From Benincasa hispida (Eukaryota > Streptophyta > Magnoliopsida > Cucurbitales > Cucurbitaceae): DNA of 64,000 nt. This document shows, in pieces, positions 33,056 to 44,304 of the stretch (position 1 is the stretch's first letter; each line of letters begins with the position of its first letter). Where the stretch lies: contig NC_052357.1 in the NCBI RefSeq assembly GCF_009727055.1, forward strand, positions 90,050,645 to 90,114,644, in the 5' to 3' direction. Both the position numbers and the translations under genes were made by a program. The notes under the pieces were generated by a model that did not search any database, was not told the DNA's origin, and saw nothing but the letters and a program-made list of their open reading frames with translations.

Positions 33056-33596
33056 TGCAAACTTCTCAATTCATGTAGATTCCTTGGCCTTGGCATTTTC
33101 TGGATGGCATCGATTTTGGATCGATCTATCTCTATCCCTCGATGTCTCACAACGAAGCCCAAAAACTTTCCTAAAGTTACGTCAAACGCACATTTAAGGG
33201 GGTTCATCTTTAATTGGTACTTTCGCAGGCGATCGAACGCGGTTCATAGATCTTTCAAGTGGTCCTGTCGTCACTTGGTCTTGACCACAAAATTATCCAT
33301 ATACCATTCCACGTGTTTGTGTAACATATCGTCAACCACCTTCTGCATGACACATTGATAAGTAGCGCCAGCGTTCTTCAACCCAAAAGGCATCACCTTG
33401 TAGCAATATATCCCTTTTGGGATTTGAAATGTCGTATTTCCTCGTCCGCAAGGGCCATTCTTATTTGGTTATACCCAGATGATCCGTCCATGAAGGATAA
33501 GGCCTTATGTCTCATCGTCGCATCGACTATGATCTCTGTAATGGAGAAGGGAAAATCGTCTTTCGAGCATGCGCTGTTTAGGTCATGAAAGTCCAT
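33056..33596 (-). pseudogene. Gypsy reverse transcriptase (N-terminal two thirds)
   Basis: The minus strand reads DFHDLNSACSKDDFPFSITE, then ALSFMDGSSGYNQI, both diagnostic of Ty3/gypsy RT. Across a frameshift come VDDNFVVKTK-like and GFVVRHRGIEIDRSKIDAIQ blocks, ending LHELRSLQG at the copy D junction. Confidence 0.88.
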
Positions 33597-35367
33597 GCAG
33601 ACACTAAGCTATCCATTATTTTTTCTAACTGGGACAATGTTGGCTATCCACGATGGGTATTTGACTTTTCGGATGAACCCGATTTCAATTAGCTTATATA
33701 CTTCAACTCAATTTGGGGGATAAGTTCCGGCCGAAAGTGTTGCTAAGCTTGCTTAACGAGTCAACACCCCAGTTTGATCGCAAAATGGTCTGTTACTTGG
33801 GATCTAGTCCCGGCTTCGCTTTGTATGACGAAGAAAAAATATACCTATATTCGGTGAGCAAACTCATGTATTCGCCTTTTCCTCTTCCGAGAGGGACACA
33901 TTGATGAAAGTTAGACGCAACTCATTTGTTGTGCCCAGATTCACCTCTTTTACCTCATCCACCGTGGATTGACCACTGTCCCCTAGACCTTGTGGAGTGT
34001 CCTCCCCTTTCTCCTCGGTTATACCTTCTTCAAATTATTCGGTGATGGTGATGTGGTGGCACGAAGTTTCACCTTCCTCCTGCTCTAAATTTTCATTATG
34101 AGGATTGGTGAAGACAACGTCGCGCCTCTTTACTTTGAGCGAGCCCTGACTTGTGTTTAAAGTAACGAAGGTCTTTCTTTTCATGCGTGAGGGGATGGTA
34201 CTACAGATTTCTCCATCACTTCTTACCTCCCCTGATGACTTTTTGATCGATGGCCTTTCAGCGTCTTTAAGGTCGAGGTGTTGCCAAATTGAAACTCGGG
34301 GTATTGGCCCCCTAATTCTTAGGGTTGTTTTGGGGGCGTCACTATAGGCTTTTTCCTTCCTCTTTGTCTCACTAGAGACATATTCATCGAGGGAATCTTC
34401 AACCATCTCGTGCTTTAGGTGATAAAAAATGAGAGTGTAGGGTTTTCCTTCGATTTCCTTTAGAGCTGCACCTAGTCTCTCGAAGGCTGAAGGTTGCGCC
34501 ACCAACAGCGGCTGACAAATGATTTCTTCCTTTCCTTCATTCGGTAGAGTCAACCTTCGAAAGACTGAGCATCGAGTAGCTCTTGGAATCGTATGTGGCC
34601 TTCCCCTTTCTGCTTCTATAATGCTCAATCTCTCGAAGACCAAGGCGTGTGCGGCAAACGGCCTAATACGGTCAGTCTGAGGCTCTTTTATCGTTGCCCT
34701 CATTTTCCTTTGTATCATCAACTTCTGCAGTGATATGATTGTTGTTGGCCACTTTCCCCTTTGCCTTTCTGATTATGTGGACTGGTTCTGACGATTCATA
34801 TCCAAGTCTCACCCTCAATGCGTGTCCCTCTTGCAAAAGCTTCTATTGGGTCGACAAGAGTCTGGTTTGCTCCTAAATCTTCAAGATTTTGAACTCAGTG
34901 TGAGTTGTGAAGTCATAACCCGCCTTCGCCAACAGCTTGTAAGCTTTGGGATTGAATCCATCTTTAGTTTGCATCTCGAACAGATTTAACTCCATCACTT
35001 CCACCTCCGACTTGTGGACTTCCTGCTTCGTTATTGGCGTGAGAGGTGTGATAAAACTCTCTTTTAGAATTTCTTTGTCGCCGAACCAAACCTTTTGAGC
35101 ATTCCATAAAAGGTGACTCACCCTTTTTCCATCTCGACAAAGGGACATAGCGGAGAATCAGAGGCTTTGAGGCTTTGAGGCTTTTTCGTCCCTCACCACG
35201 GGTGTCTCACCAACACTAGGGGATATCCCATTCTCTTTTGGGCTAGAGGCTTGTACCTTTCTACCCATCTCTTTCTCTGTGTCTATTGGCGGCCTTGATC
35301 GGGATCCACCTGTTTTCTTTATCAGTGAGGTCTCTACGGGCATTTTTTCACCGAAATTCTCGTTCTT

Positions 35368-35577
35368 TCAGTAAAACTTCGCATCTTCAAACTGAGATTC
35401 AGCCTCAGAAAAAAGATTAGAGTCTGCTTCAACTTTCTTAATCCCATCCTGGTAGAACTTGAAACACTGATGCAATGTTGATGTAATCACACCATTCTCG
35501 TGAATCCAAGGGAGCCCCAATAGCAGCATGTAGGTGGTCTTTGAGTCTATCACATGAAACAGTGTATCAGCCTTCAA
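35368..35577 (-). pseudogene. Gypsy aspartic protease region
   Basis: The minus strand reads ADTLFHVIDSKTTYMLLLG then PWIHENGVITSTLHQCFKF, a pattern typical of the retropepsin region of plant gypsy elements. Upstream on the same strand (36052-35640) the reading is broken by stops. No functional enzyme is expected. Confidence 0.75.
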
Positions 35578-37057
35578 ATCGCCAATGAGGAGCTCTAAGC
35601 GTTTCGTGCCTATCGCCCCTTAGCTGCCTTGATTGAAACCTTGAATCACTAATTTTCCGTTTGATAGCTCTTCCATGAGTATGCCCAACTGATTCATAGT
35701 CGTCTTAGGTATTATATTGACGACAGATCCATTGCCAATGAGGATTCGACCCATTCTCTATTCTCGAATGTATCCAGAGACGTACAAAGGCCTATTATGC
35801 AATTTAAATCCCAGCAGTAGATCTTCATCTGAGAAGCCTATGGATGTACAACACGAGGCATACACACGTGATTTGAAGGTCGGTACACCAGATGCGTTGG
35901 ATTCCAACAATGCCTCAATGAGGGTCGTCTTGGCTTCTTGCAGGAGTGAGAGCAGGTCGTCTATGCTGAGTGATGATAAGTCTTTCGGCTATTCTATCGA
36001 TTTTAATGGGCTTAGGAGGGTATCTTCTTCTTCTACGGTACTGACAGTATGACATGTAGCAGCCTTTGACGTTGAACCCCAATCGCAGAAGTTCTTCAGG
36101 AGGAAATCTGCCAACGTCACCTGTCACCTAGGACAAGGAACGTCCTCGTCTCCCTCATCAACAGCCTTGGGCCTTCAGGCCTTCTTTCTACCCTCCTTTT
36201 TTTTATGTCTTGCTTCCTCTCTTGTAACTTCGATAAGAGCGTGACTCTTTTTAGGTAAAGTTCGATCCTTTCTTCATACCGCGTGTCACAAGGATTCAAC
36301 CTTCATTATCGCCATTATTAACGTGTTTTCCTCTCTTTTGAGGATTTGTGGCTTGGATCTCCCGCTGAAACCGCACAACCACAGGTTCAAAAGTCTAAAA
36401 TTGGACCAAACTCATACTTTCTTCATAACATATGATTGATGCCAACACGCTTGAAGTTACCGTCATTGTGTCATGATTTGTTTAGATCACCTCGTCTAGA
36501 TCCAACTCTATTTTTCTCTCACGGGCCAACTTGAGGATCAACTCTTTTAATACAAAACATTTTTTCAACTGGGTGGCTAACGACCCTGTAATACTTACAA
36601 TAATTGGGATCGTCCACTTTGCCAGCTTGTTTCAGTCGTTTACATTCCAATAGCTGGATAAGGTGGTTCTCTAGCAGTTGCTCAAGCATATCCGCAATGT
36701 TGGAGTCAGGGAATGGGTAGACTTTTTCCTACTGCTTCTTTAGAGTTAGACGACGTCTTTTGCCTCATTGTCTTTCTTTTCCATCTTCTTCTCTTTTCCT
36801 TTTGAGGAAAACTTCAATGGGGTCGTATTAACGACTATTGATTCCTTCTTGGCGCCTTTCACAATCTTCTTGGTGCCCTTCACTTCCTTCTTGTCTTTCT
36901 TTGATTCATGCATCAGGAAATCCTTCGTTCTCCTGTTAGCAATACTTAGCTTCATGTCGTGGGTGCGAGTCGGATATAATTCGGTGAGTCGGTCTTTGCA
37001 GTCCAGACTCAGAGCCCTCCATCGGTTAATGTAGTCGATGATCGACTCCTCTTTCCA

Positions 37058-37924
37058 TTACTTGACGTTTGTCAGCTCCATCATGTTGACAGTGCATTTA
37101 GTGCTGTAGAAGCGATTCAAGAATTCTTTTTCAAGTTGCTCCCAGCTGTCAATTACCTCAGGTTCTAAGTTTGTGTACCAGTCAAAAGTGTTTCCTTTGA
37201 GGGTTCTGATGAACTGCTTGACTAGTAGATCTCCCCTTATTCCTGCATTCTTGCATGTTTCTACGAAGTGGGTGATGTGTTGCTTTGGATTGTTCTTTCT
37301 GCTGAATTGTTGGAACTTTATGGGTTGATACCCTGTAGACATTCTCAAGTTGTCAATCCTCTGGGTGTATGGCTTGGAATACATGAAGGGAGTCTGAGCC
37401 GAGCCTCCATACTGAGCCCTTATGGAGGTCATGATCACGTCTTGCAGTTGTTGAACCGACAGAGAGGCCAACGAAGCTGACTGTTGTAGCTAGTTTGCTT
37501 GTAGCACGGTCTTCCCCTTAGGTGCTTGGCTTGATTCAACAACCTCTCGAGACTGCTTCTGTTCTCTCAGGGCAATGATCTCATGGTCTCACTCCTCAAC
37601 GACTTTCATTAGAAAGTTGATCTTCCTTTCTATTTTTTCCATGGCTGCTTTAGCCGTTACATCTGCCATCATGACAAACATCACCTCTGGCTGCGAACCC
37701 CTTTTCGGCTTGCTGGAGGTGGAAGAAGAGTTGTCAAACATGGGGTTCTCCTTGATGATAACTCCACCTTGTGGGGACTCCTTCATTTGCCTCAAGATGT
37801 TGTACGCGATGAAGGAGCTTTGCTCTTGCTCCTGCGTAACTTCCTTTGAGCGACTGTGGGTGACAAGTCCTGTGTAAGAGTTGTTTATGGAGGAAGCTCT
37901 GGATGCCATCTTCTTTGGTGTCAT
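37058..37924 (-). pseudogene. Gypsy gag
   Basis: An ATG at 37924 opens a 111-residue N-terminal piece. After stops, an open frame (37471-37058) carries the retrotransposon gag core PKQHITHFVETCKNAG, LVKQFIRTLKGNTFDWYTNL and WEQLEKEFLNRFYST. Downstream pieces (36955-36746) are Lys-rich. Gag is split by at least one stop. Confidence 0.85.
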
Positions 37925-37987
37925 TTTTCTTGTTTGGATACTAGGAGAGAGATGAGAGGTAGAGATGTCCCACTGGACGTGCCAATT

Positions 37988-38711
37988 TGTTCACACGAGG
38001 TTTCCGGAGAAACGTATTTCGTGGAGTTGAACTTGAGTTGATGTTGATTTGATGTGATGTGGTTCAATCTCTAGTACTTGATTCTCTGATTCTCTCTCGG
38101 TTTAGTGGATATGCTTGACTTGAAGAAGAAAAGCATCGAACGTTCTTGAAGTAGAAGTCTTGGAAGAGTCTTTGTGTCTTCAAGGGTCTTCTGTCTTCTA
38201 AGAATGTAGCTTCAGGAGTCTTGAGAGTCTTCTACTTGTTGATGAATTCTCTCTGAACTCTTTGAATGTAGAATTGCTGATCCTTGAAATGAGAAGAGTT
38301 CCTCTATTTATAGGACTCTTTGATGGGCTTCATAGCTTTAGGCTGGCTGGCCATGGGTTTTGGGCCTGGTTGACCTATGGGTTTAGTGGGCCCATGGATT
38401 TGGGCCTAGCCCTTGGGCACAATTACAAGGATCTGGGCTTACTTTGGTATTTAGGCCTCATTAAGCCCAATTTTGTGCTCAACTAGACTTTAACCCAAAT
38501 AATTATATCAGATTGGGCTAAATTAATCTTACCCAATTCAACGGTCATGATCACAGCACTTGATGTCATCGAAATTTGTCTTCAACTTCAATTCGGGACA
38601 TGTGTCATGATTTGAAATTTGAAATCGAAATTTGTCATGATTTGAAATTTCATCATTAATTTAGTAAATGATGTGGCAACTTGTGATTGGTCCAAAATTT
38701 CTCATTCAACA
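37988..38711 (-). repeat. Gypsy 5' LTR
   Basis: On the minus strand it starts TGTTGAATGAGAAATTTTGG at 38711 and ends GTGAACA at 37988, followed by the primer-site sequence. 724 bp with TG...CA ends. It contains a strong TATA box (38305-38312). The 5 bases just outside the start are CAAGT on the minus strand. Confidence 0.75.
38305..38312 (-). promoter_or_regulatory. TATA box of the gypsy LTR
   Basis: The minus strand reads CCTATAAATAGAGGAACTC, a consensus plant TATA box (TATAAATA) at a sensible place in the LTR, with about 317 bp of R-U5-type sequence downstream. Confidence 0.75.
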
Positions 38712-39041
38712 ACTTGTACTTAAAAATATATATATAATTCTTTAAATAATTGTTTTATAACCAAATGGTTGGAAAAAACAATTTTTTTTTGTTGTTTTAT
38801 TATTTTACCAGTTATATCATTGGCTAAAAGATTGTTTGAGTCTTATTAAAAAAGAAAAACTTATATTGCTTTGATTAGTATACATACAAAAAGTCACATT
38901 TCTTTTGTTTGATAAATAGTTAAGATTTTGTTAAAAAATATATATAGTATTTTTTCAAACTATTGACAAAAATAGGGTATATGAGAAAGTATTTTTAAAA
39001 ATAGGTGGATATTGAAACTATTGATAAAAGTGGGGTAGTGA

Positions 39042-39223
39042 AATCATGTACGGGGTACACGATTGCCATGTGGCAAAATCGAGTACAGGGTATATGATTA
39101 CCGTTTAATCCAGTCAGTACTATGTCGATTAACTGGTTGACCGGTCGCATGAAAATTCGTGGACCGGGTCCACGATTATGACCGTGTCCACGATTTCCAT
39201 AATTGTGGACCCGGTCCACAATT
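39042..39223. repeat. Left array of four 23-bp palindromes
   Basis: Copies at 39042-39064, 39077-39099, 39155-39177 and 39201-39223, with core TCGTGKACCSGGTMCACGA. A half-site copy 'accgtgtccacgattt' lies at 39181-39196. Two copies use GTGGACC/GGTCCAC in place of GTGTACC/GGTACAC, and the change is symmetric in both arms. Confidence 0.9.
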
Positions 39224-39532
39224 AGTGTTTCTTTTTTTTTTCTTTTTTTTTTAAAATAGATTGACTAATTATTTTTTTAATTGGAGATGTACAACAATAT
39301 GAAGACTTTAGGAACGGGTCTACAAATTTCTTTATTATTAAACTTAATTATATATTTAATCTACAATGAAAACATAATTATTTTGCACTCATATTAAAAA
39401 AATGTCATGATATTAAAGAAGATTTACAATTTGAAAATGAAAGTTTATATGAAATTTAAAAACGACCCCTTGGTCCTTACCCCTCATGGGGTTGTTTTCG
39501 TGTCCCTCTAAATTAGGTTCACCCTGCTGTCA

Positions 39533-41120
39533 TTATCGTCTACGACGAATACGTCTTCGATCGGTGTCAGCAACATTGAGTCGTCTTGTTTGTTGAATAA
39601 TACCTTTTATGTTGACTAATGTTTGCTGACACATTAAACCCAAGTCTGGTAAGTTGTGTTGCACTGAATATTGTTGTACATCTCCGATAAAATTATTTTG
39701 TACAATGAAAAAAATAAATATTAAACAATATTCATATCATATATATAGAAAATGTCTGGTTTTAAATCTCTTACCATCCAGTAATAGTAAGCGCCATCAG
39801 GTGTGATAAATCGCCTCGTGATTGAATTGTACCAGGAAAAGTAGTCATCTGATACTGCTGACCCATTTGTTAATTCTCCCTGTGCACAATGATCATGTCA
39901 TCCATGCCAGGAGGATATATATTTCGAATGGATTCGACACCAGTCTTGGTCATGCTTACCTCTCAAATCAATCTGGTGTAGTGTTGGGAGTGTATAGGAC
40001 AACGAAGGCGAATTGTCTCAACACACGATCTTGATGATGCCATATAAGAAGGCTAACGGTGAACCAGATGTCTTCACCATCACGACAGTAATCAGATAGG
40101 GATGATAAATCTGTTGTGTGTATGGCGTCCAAATAATCTAACCAAAAAAAAAAAAAAAAAACAAGTATACATCCAAATTTTTTTAAATATTCATTTATAT
40201 ATACATTTGTTACCTGATTATGCATCAGTCTGTCAAATATTTTTCGGTACACGAGCAACATATTTGTTGACTGTTTAGAGGCAGCTAATATACCACTCCA
40301 TCTAAAATTATAAAAAATACAATTAATTTATATTCTTACATAAAGTGATAACAAAATAAATCTAAAAATGAAATAATACCAAATGATCTAGGGCCTGTAA
40401 CTGGACTTGTAGTGCTATAATTGGAAATCTATCATAAGCCCACACCTATAGTAGTATTAGTGGCCCCGCTATTTCCAACGCTTGTGCATTGGTAGCCCGA
40501 TAAAGTTCTCTATACAACCATGCAAGACATACACCACCCCATGAGTACGTACCAGCGTGCTCGAAATCAGACAGTAGCGGGAGGAATATGAGATGTACTA
40601 GAGTATTTGACTTGTCAGTGAACAAAAATCCTCCAATAAGCTGCATGATGTATGCTCGTTCATACCTACGTACGTTGATGTCGTCGGCATCGGGAGGTAA
40701 TTCTGGAAACTAGGACGCCAATCAGAGGATACTCAATCTTGATCCTTTCAGATCATCTGGTAGAATGCATAAGAGCTCTTCACAAACGTTCTTCCAGTCA
40801 TATTGTAATGAATCTCTTAATGGTTGCCCGTCCACTCGTAACCCAAACTGTATGGCAACATCTTGCAGCGTGATCGTACATTCCCCACAAGGTAGGTGAA
40901 ATGTGTGGGTTTCTGGTCTCTAACGCTCAACTAGAGCAGTAATAAGGTGCCAATCAAGCTGGATAAAACCGATTTGTGCAACTCCAAGAAAACCTGCCTG
41001 CTCAACGTAGGGAATAATGCGGTGATCAAATGGGATAGTATGTTGTGTAGACGCCTCTCTTATCCGACAACTCAAAATTACTGTGGAAGAACTATCCCAT
41101 ACCGATGGTGAACGATGCAT
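39533..41120 (-). pseudogene. Plant mobile domain (PMD; MAIN/MAIL-like) gene, broken
   Basis: From ATG 41120 the minus strand reads FDHRIIPYVEQAGFLGVAQI, then the PMD signature [20 protein letters not shown] with its Trp changed to a stop, followed by [15 protein letters not shown] and RRYERAYIMQLIGGFLF. Later exons give GVCLAWLYRELYRATNA (to 40446), RWSGILAASKQ and YRKIFDRLMHNQ (40320-40218), SDYCRDGEDIWF and DRVLRQFAFVVL (40139-39968), RGKHDQDWCRIHSKYISSWH (39960 area), and a last exon ending TDRRRIRRRR (stop 39533-39535). In-frame stops lie at about 40921, 40711 and 40447. Related host proteins MAIN and MAIL1 act in meristem maintenance and silencing; others travel on transposons. This copy is dead as read. 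Confidence 0.82.
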
Positions 41121-42058
41121 ATTTTGTTGATATAATTGTATAGGATTAGAAGATTAAATTATATTACATAATACAATCCATCACATAAAAGATATATAAA
41201 AAGTACATAAAAAGATACAATTACATGAAAAATAAATTCATTACATAAAAAGTACAATTACATAAAATGAAACAATTACATAAAAAATATAAGTACAATT
41301 TATTATGATTTTTTTAACTGTTATAGTTGACAAAAATCCAATTTCTAAGTTCAACATATAAAATCTAAATATTGTATATTTAAATCAACCCAAATCTAAG
41401 ATTCATAAACTATACATTTAAATCAGTCCAAATAAAAACAAAACAATATATCCATGAATCATATATTTAAATGAACCCAAATGCAAACAAAATAATATAT
41501 ATATGAACCAATCTTCATTTTTATAAACATATACATATATTTCTAGATTCAACCCAACAAATACATAATCATCCAACAAATTAATCATAAAAAAAAATAG
41601 CCACAAACATAATCATCTAGAAAAAAAAGTCCAATAAAATCAGCCCAACAAAATCTAATTTCTAAGTTCATAAACTACATTAGACAAAATCAGTCCAACA
41701 AATAGACAAACATATACATATATTTATAGATTCAACCCAACAAATAAATCATGGATCCATAAACTACACATTAAGTTAAGCCCAAATGCAAACAAAATGA
41801 TATATATGAAGATTATATATTAGAAAACAATGTAGGGAAAAAATTTTACCACAGCCAAGGAGAGGCAGAAGCTTTCGGACAATTTTGGACGAACGAAGAA
41901 ATGGAAGCAAAATGATACGTTTGGATGCACAAGACGGAAGCAAACGGAGGAGGTTTTCAGACAATTTTGGACGGAGAAGACGGAAGCAAAGAATGGACGG
42001 AGAAAAAGGCAGAAGGATGAGGAAGAAGAAGGGCCGCGCGACGGTTTAATGAAGAAGG
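41121..42058. other. Leader region of the PMD element, imperfect direct repeats
   Basis: No gene. 'attcaacccaacaaata' recurs at 41549 and 41729, 'cccaaatgcaaacaaaat' at 41476 and 41780, and 'cagacaattttggacg' occurs near 41878 (variant) and 41958, so the segment contains degenerate duplications. The right part (41860-42058) is purine-rich and could be a 5' UTR of the PMD gene. Confidence 0.5.
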
Positions 42059-42217
42059 AAGTCGTGTACCCGGTACACGACTTAAGGTAATTGTATACTG
42101 GGGTACACGATTACCTCAGTCAACCCTGCATGACTGGCAGTCTACGCGTGCCAGATCAACAGACACTCGTGTACCGGGTACACGATTTGGGGCTAATTGT
42201 GTACTGGGTACACGATT
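42059..42217. repeat. Right array of four 23-bp palindromes
   Basis: Copies at 42060-42082, 42089-42112, 42165-42187 and 42195-42217, core TCGTGTACCSGGTACACGA. Pair spacing on this side (29 or 30, then 76, then 30) roughly mirrors the left side (35, 78, 46). Confidence 0.92.
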
Positions 42218-42268
42218 TAAAAACCTATTTTCGTCAATACTTTCAATCCTACCATATTTTTGTTAATA

Positions 42269-44304
42269 TATATTAAAGAAACATTATTTTGAAAAAATTC
42301 AAATAGTTAATAATAAAATAGTTTTTTAGACTTCAAAGTTGATAATATAAATTTATGTTAGTTGATCTATGCACACAACTATATATTGTAGTTATTTTTT
42401 TTCTACTTTTCGAGAAATAAAATGAGTATTTTAAAAATTAATGACTAAAATAAAAAAAAAACCCAGAAGTTCATTAATTAACATAGTAAATTTCAAAGTT
42501 TGAAAATCAAATTAAAATACAACTAAAAGTTAATGGAACAAAATTAAAATATAAACTTAAAATTTAAAAAACGTATAAGGTGAAACATTTAAAATTTATA
42601 ATCTGCTTAGGGCTTGGATAAACATGGACTTTGACCTGGGAAATATAAATAAGATAGGTATATTATATTATATTTGACATGTCAGAATACAAATTGTAAA
42701 ATTTGACTTTGATTTTATTGTATATAGTTTTATGTATGATCTATAGATGATCGATATGATCAAATAAAAATTTCTTTGTTTAAATCACCTGGTAATAGAT
42801 GAAAATAAAATTAATATTATATAAACATCTTAATCCTCTTCTTCACTTGTAGACATGTAAATTTGTCAAAGACCCAACAAATAGAAATTAATATTAATCG
42901 AAGAGCATATAATATTTGTAGAAGTTTGACCAAAAAATTTCCTCTACAAGTAAAAGAGTAGGTTTGAAGAGTTGTCAAGAAGAAGTTCTTCTCCAAACGG
43001 GAAAGAGGTGCGAACACCATAAGTTGTTCTTGAATGGATATATGCTTGAAGAAAATGATTGGAGAAGTTGGTAAATGCTTTGCATTAGTAAGGAGGCCGA
43101 GGCTTTGAGTTTTATGGGTTTTAGAATCTTTAACCAGCATTGATGAGGGGCATAACTCGTCTTATATTTGGAGGATTTTATTGTGAGGAAGGGACCTTTT
43201 TAGTGGTGGTGTGTGCGATGAAGGATTGGAAATGATAATAAGGTTTAGATTAGGAGGGATTCATGGATTATGAAGGCAACTTCATGCCAAATTGAGTTGA
43301 TGAGAGACGCCCACGTTAGAACTATATATGTATCTATCAATATATTTGAGTTTAACAACAAAATAGATGGTAGTTACTATCTTATTTATCTCATCATGTT
43401 TGGTTTTTAAGCACCACAACAAATATTGCTAAAGTTTTGAAATTTCGACTTCTTTAATTTTGTTATCTCTTTACATTTTCGATTTTAAATAGAACAAAAA
43501 AAAAAAAAAAAAAAAAAACTCTACAAGCTACTTTCCTCCTTAGAATAATAAATGATAATAAAAAGGGCTTAAAATCTCATTTTAGTCGTTTTTGTACCGA
43601 CATTTTTACTAAGGTATTTAGATAGTGTATTTTCTTGCATCAAAGTTATTATTTAACCATTTTGATGAAAATTAACTTTGAAAGACCAAAATTTAAGATC
43701 CATTAAAATTACAAATTAAAATTCAACATTTGAAAGTACGTAGGATAAAATTAAACAAATCTAAGTTTCAAAATTATAAATTTAGTCTTTGAACTTTGGA
43801 ATATTTTAAAAATTTAAGAATCTATTAAGACAAAATTTAAAGCTTAGATTACCATTATATATAAAATTCATATATATATATATATATCTAATATATCAAT
43901 TAATTTTTTAAATTCTTTATTCTGAATTTATTAAATACGAAATTAAAATTATATATTTATTAGACATAAAATTATAAGTTTCGTGGCATTATACATTCTT
44001 GAAACTTCACGATCAAAATTTAATTAGACATAATTGTCAAATTTAACTTAACTGATATCTGTATGTACTAAGGACTACGATTTGGTTTGAAATCATTTGT
44101 TCCAATTTTCACTTTAAAAAAAAAAGAAAAAAAGAAAAAAATGTTTGTAAAAGGAGGAAATAAAAAAAAAAGGGAGAAAAATTCATGTTCCTTGAGTTCT
44201 CTTTCTGACTGGTCTCTTATTCATTCATATGTGCCCGATCCGGCCAATTCAATTGAATCTCATCAAAATTCTTCGTATCGGTCCGGCAAGCTTGATCGCC
44301 GCCG
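42269..44304. other. AT-rich intergenic DNA upstream of SAC9
   Basis: No gene recognised. An open stretch at 42817-43140 (minus) has no domain and is probably chance. Simple repeats: A-run about 43496-43518 and (AT)n at 43870-43888. An A-rich, purine-rich run at 44114-44180 sits close to the SAC9 start and may be promoter or 5' UTR. Confidence 0.5.

Larger units (their letters stand above)
33052..37987 (-). mobile_element. Ty3/gypsy retrotransposon internal region, truncated by copy D
   Basis: Minus orientation: after the LTR (37988-38711) come AATTGGCACGTCCAGTGGGA (primer-site region), gag, protease, a long linker, and the first part of RT, which is cut at 33052 by the long-LTR insertion. 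Stops and frameshifts are spread throughout. The rest of pol and the 3' LTR are not in the window. The linker (34035-34721, minus) is a 228-residue open frame with repeated AFERL/FERLS phrases; it is part of the polyprotein with no domain I can name. Confidence 0.85.
38961..42268 (-). mobile_element. Inverted-repeat element carrying a plant-mobile-domain gene
   Basis: Outer ends are related inverted repeats: left TATTGACAAAAATAGGGTAT, right (reverse complement) TATTAACAAAAATATGGTAG. Inside each end sit four copies of a 23-bp palindrome. Between them lies a minus-strand PMD gene with intron-like gaps. No transposase is visible, so it would depend on another element. A Mutator-like origin is plausible since PMD genes are known as cargo of such elements; the target duplication was not found, so the class is uncertain. 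Confidence 0.6.

Noticed and set aside
42817..43140. 107-codon frame on the minus strand
   Set aside because: No domain, no homology I recognise, AT-driven Leu/Phe/Lys content; no splice context.
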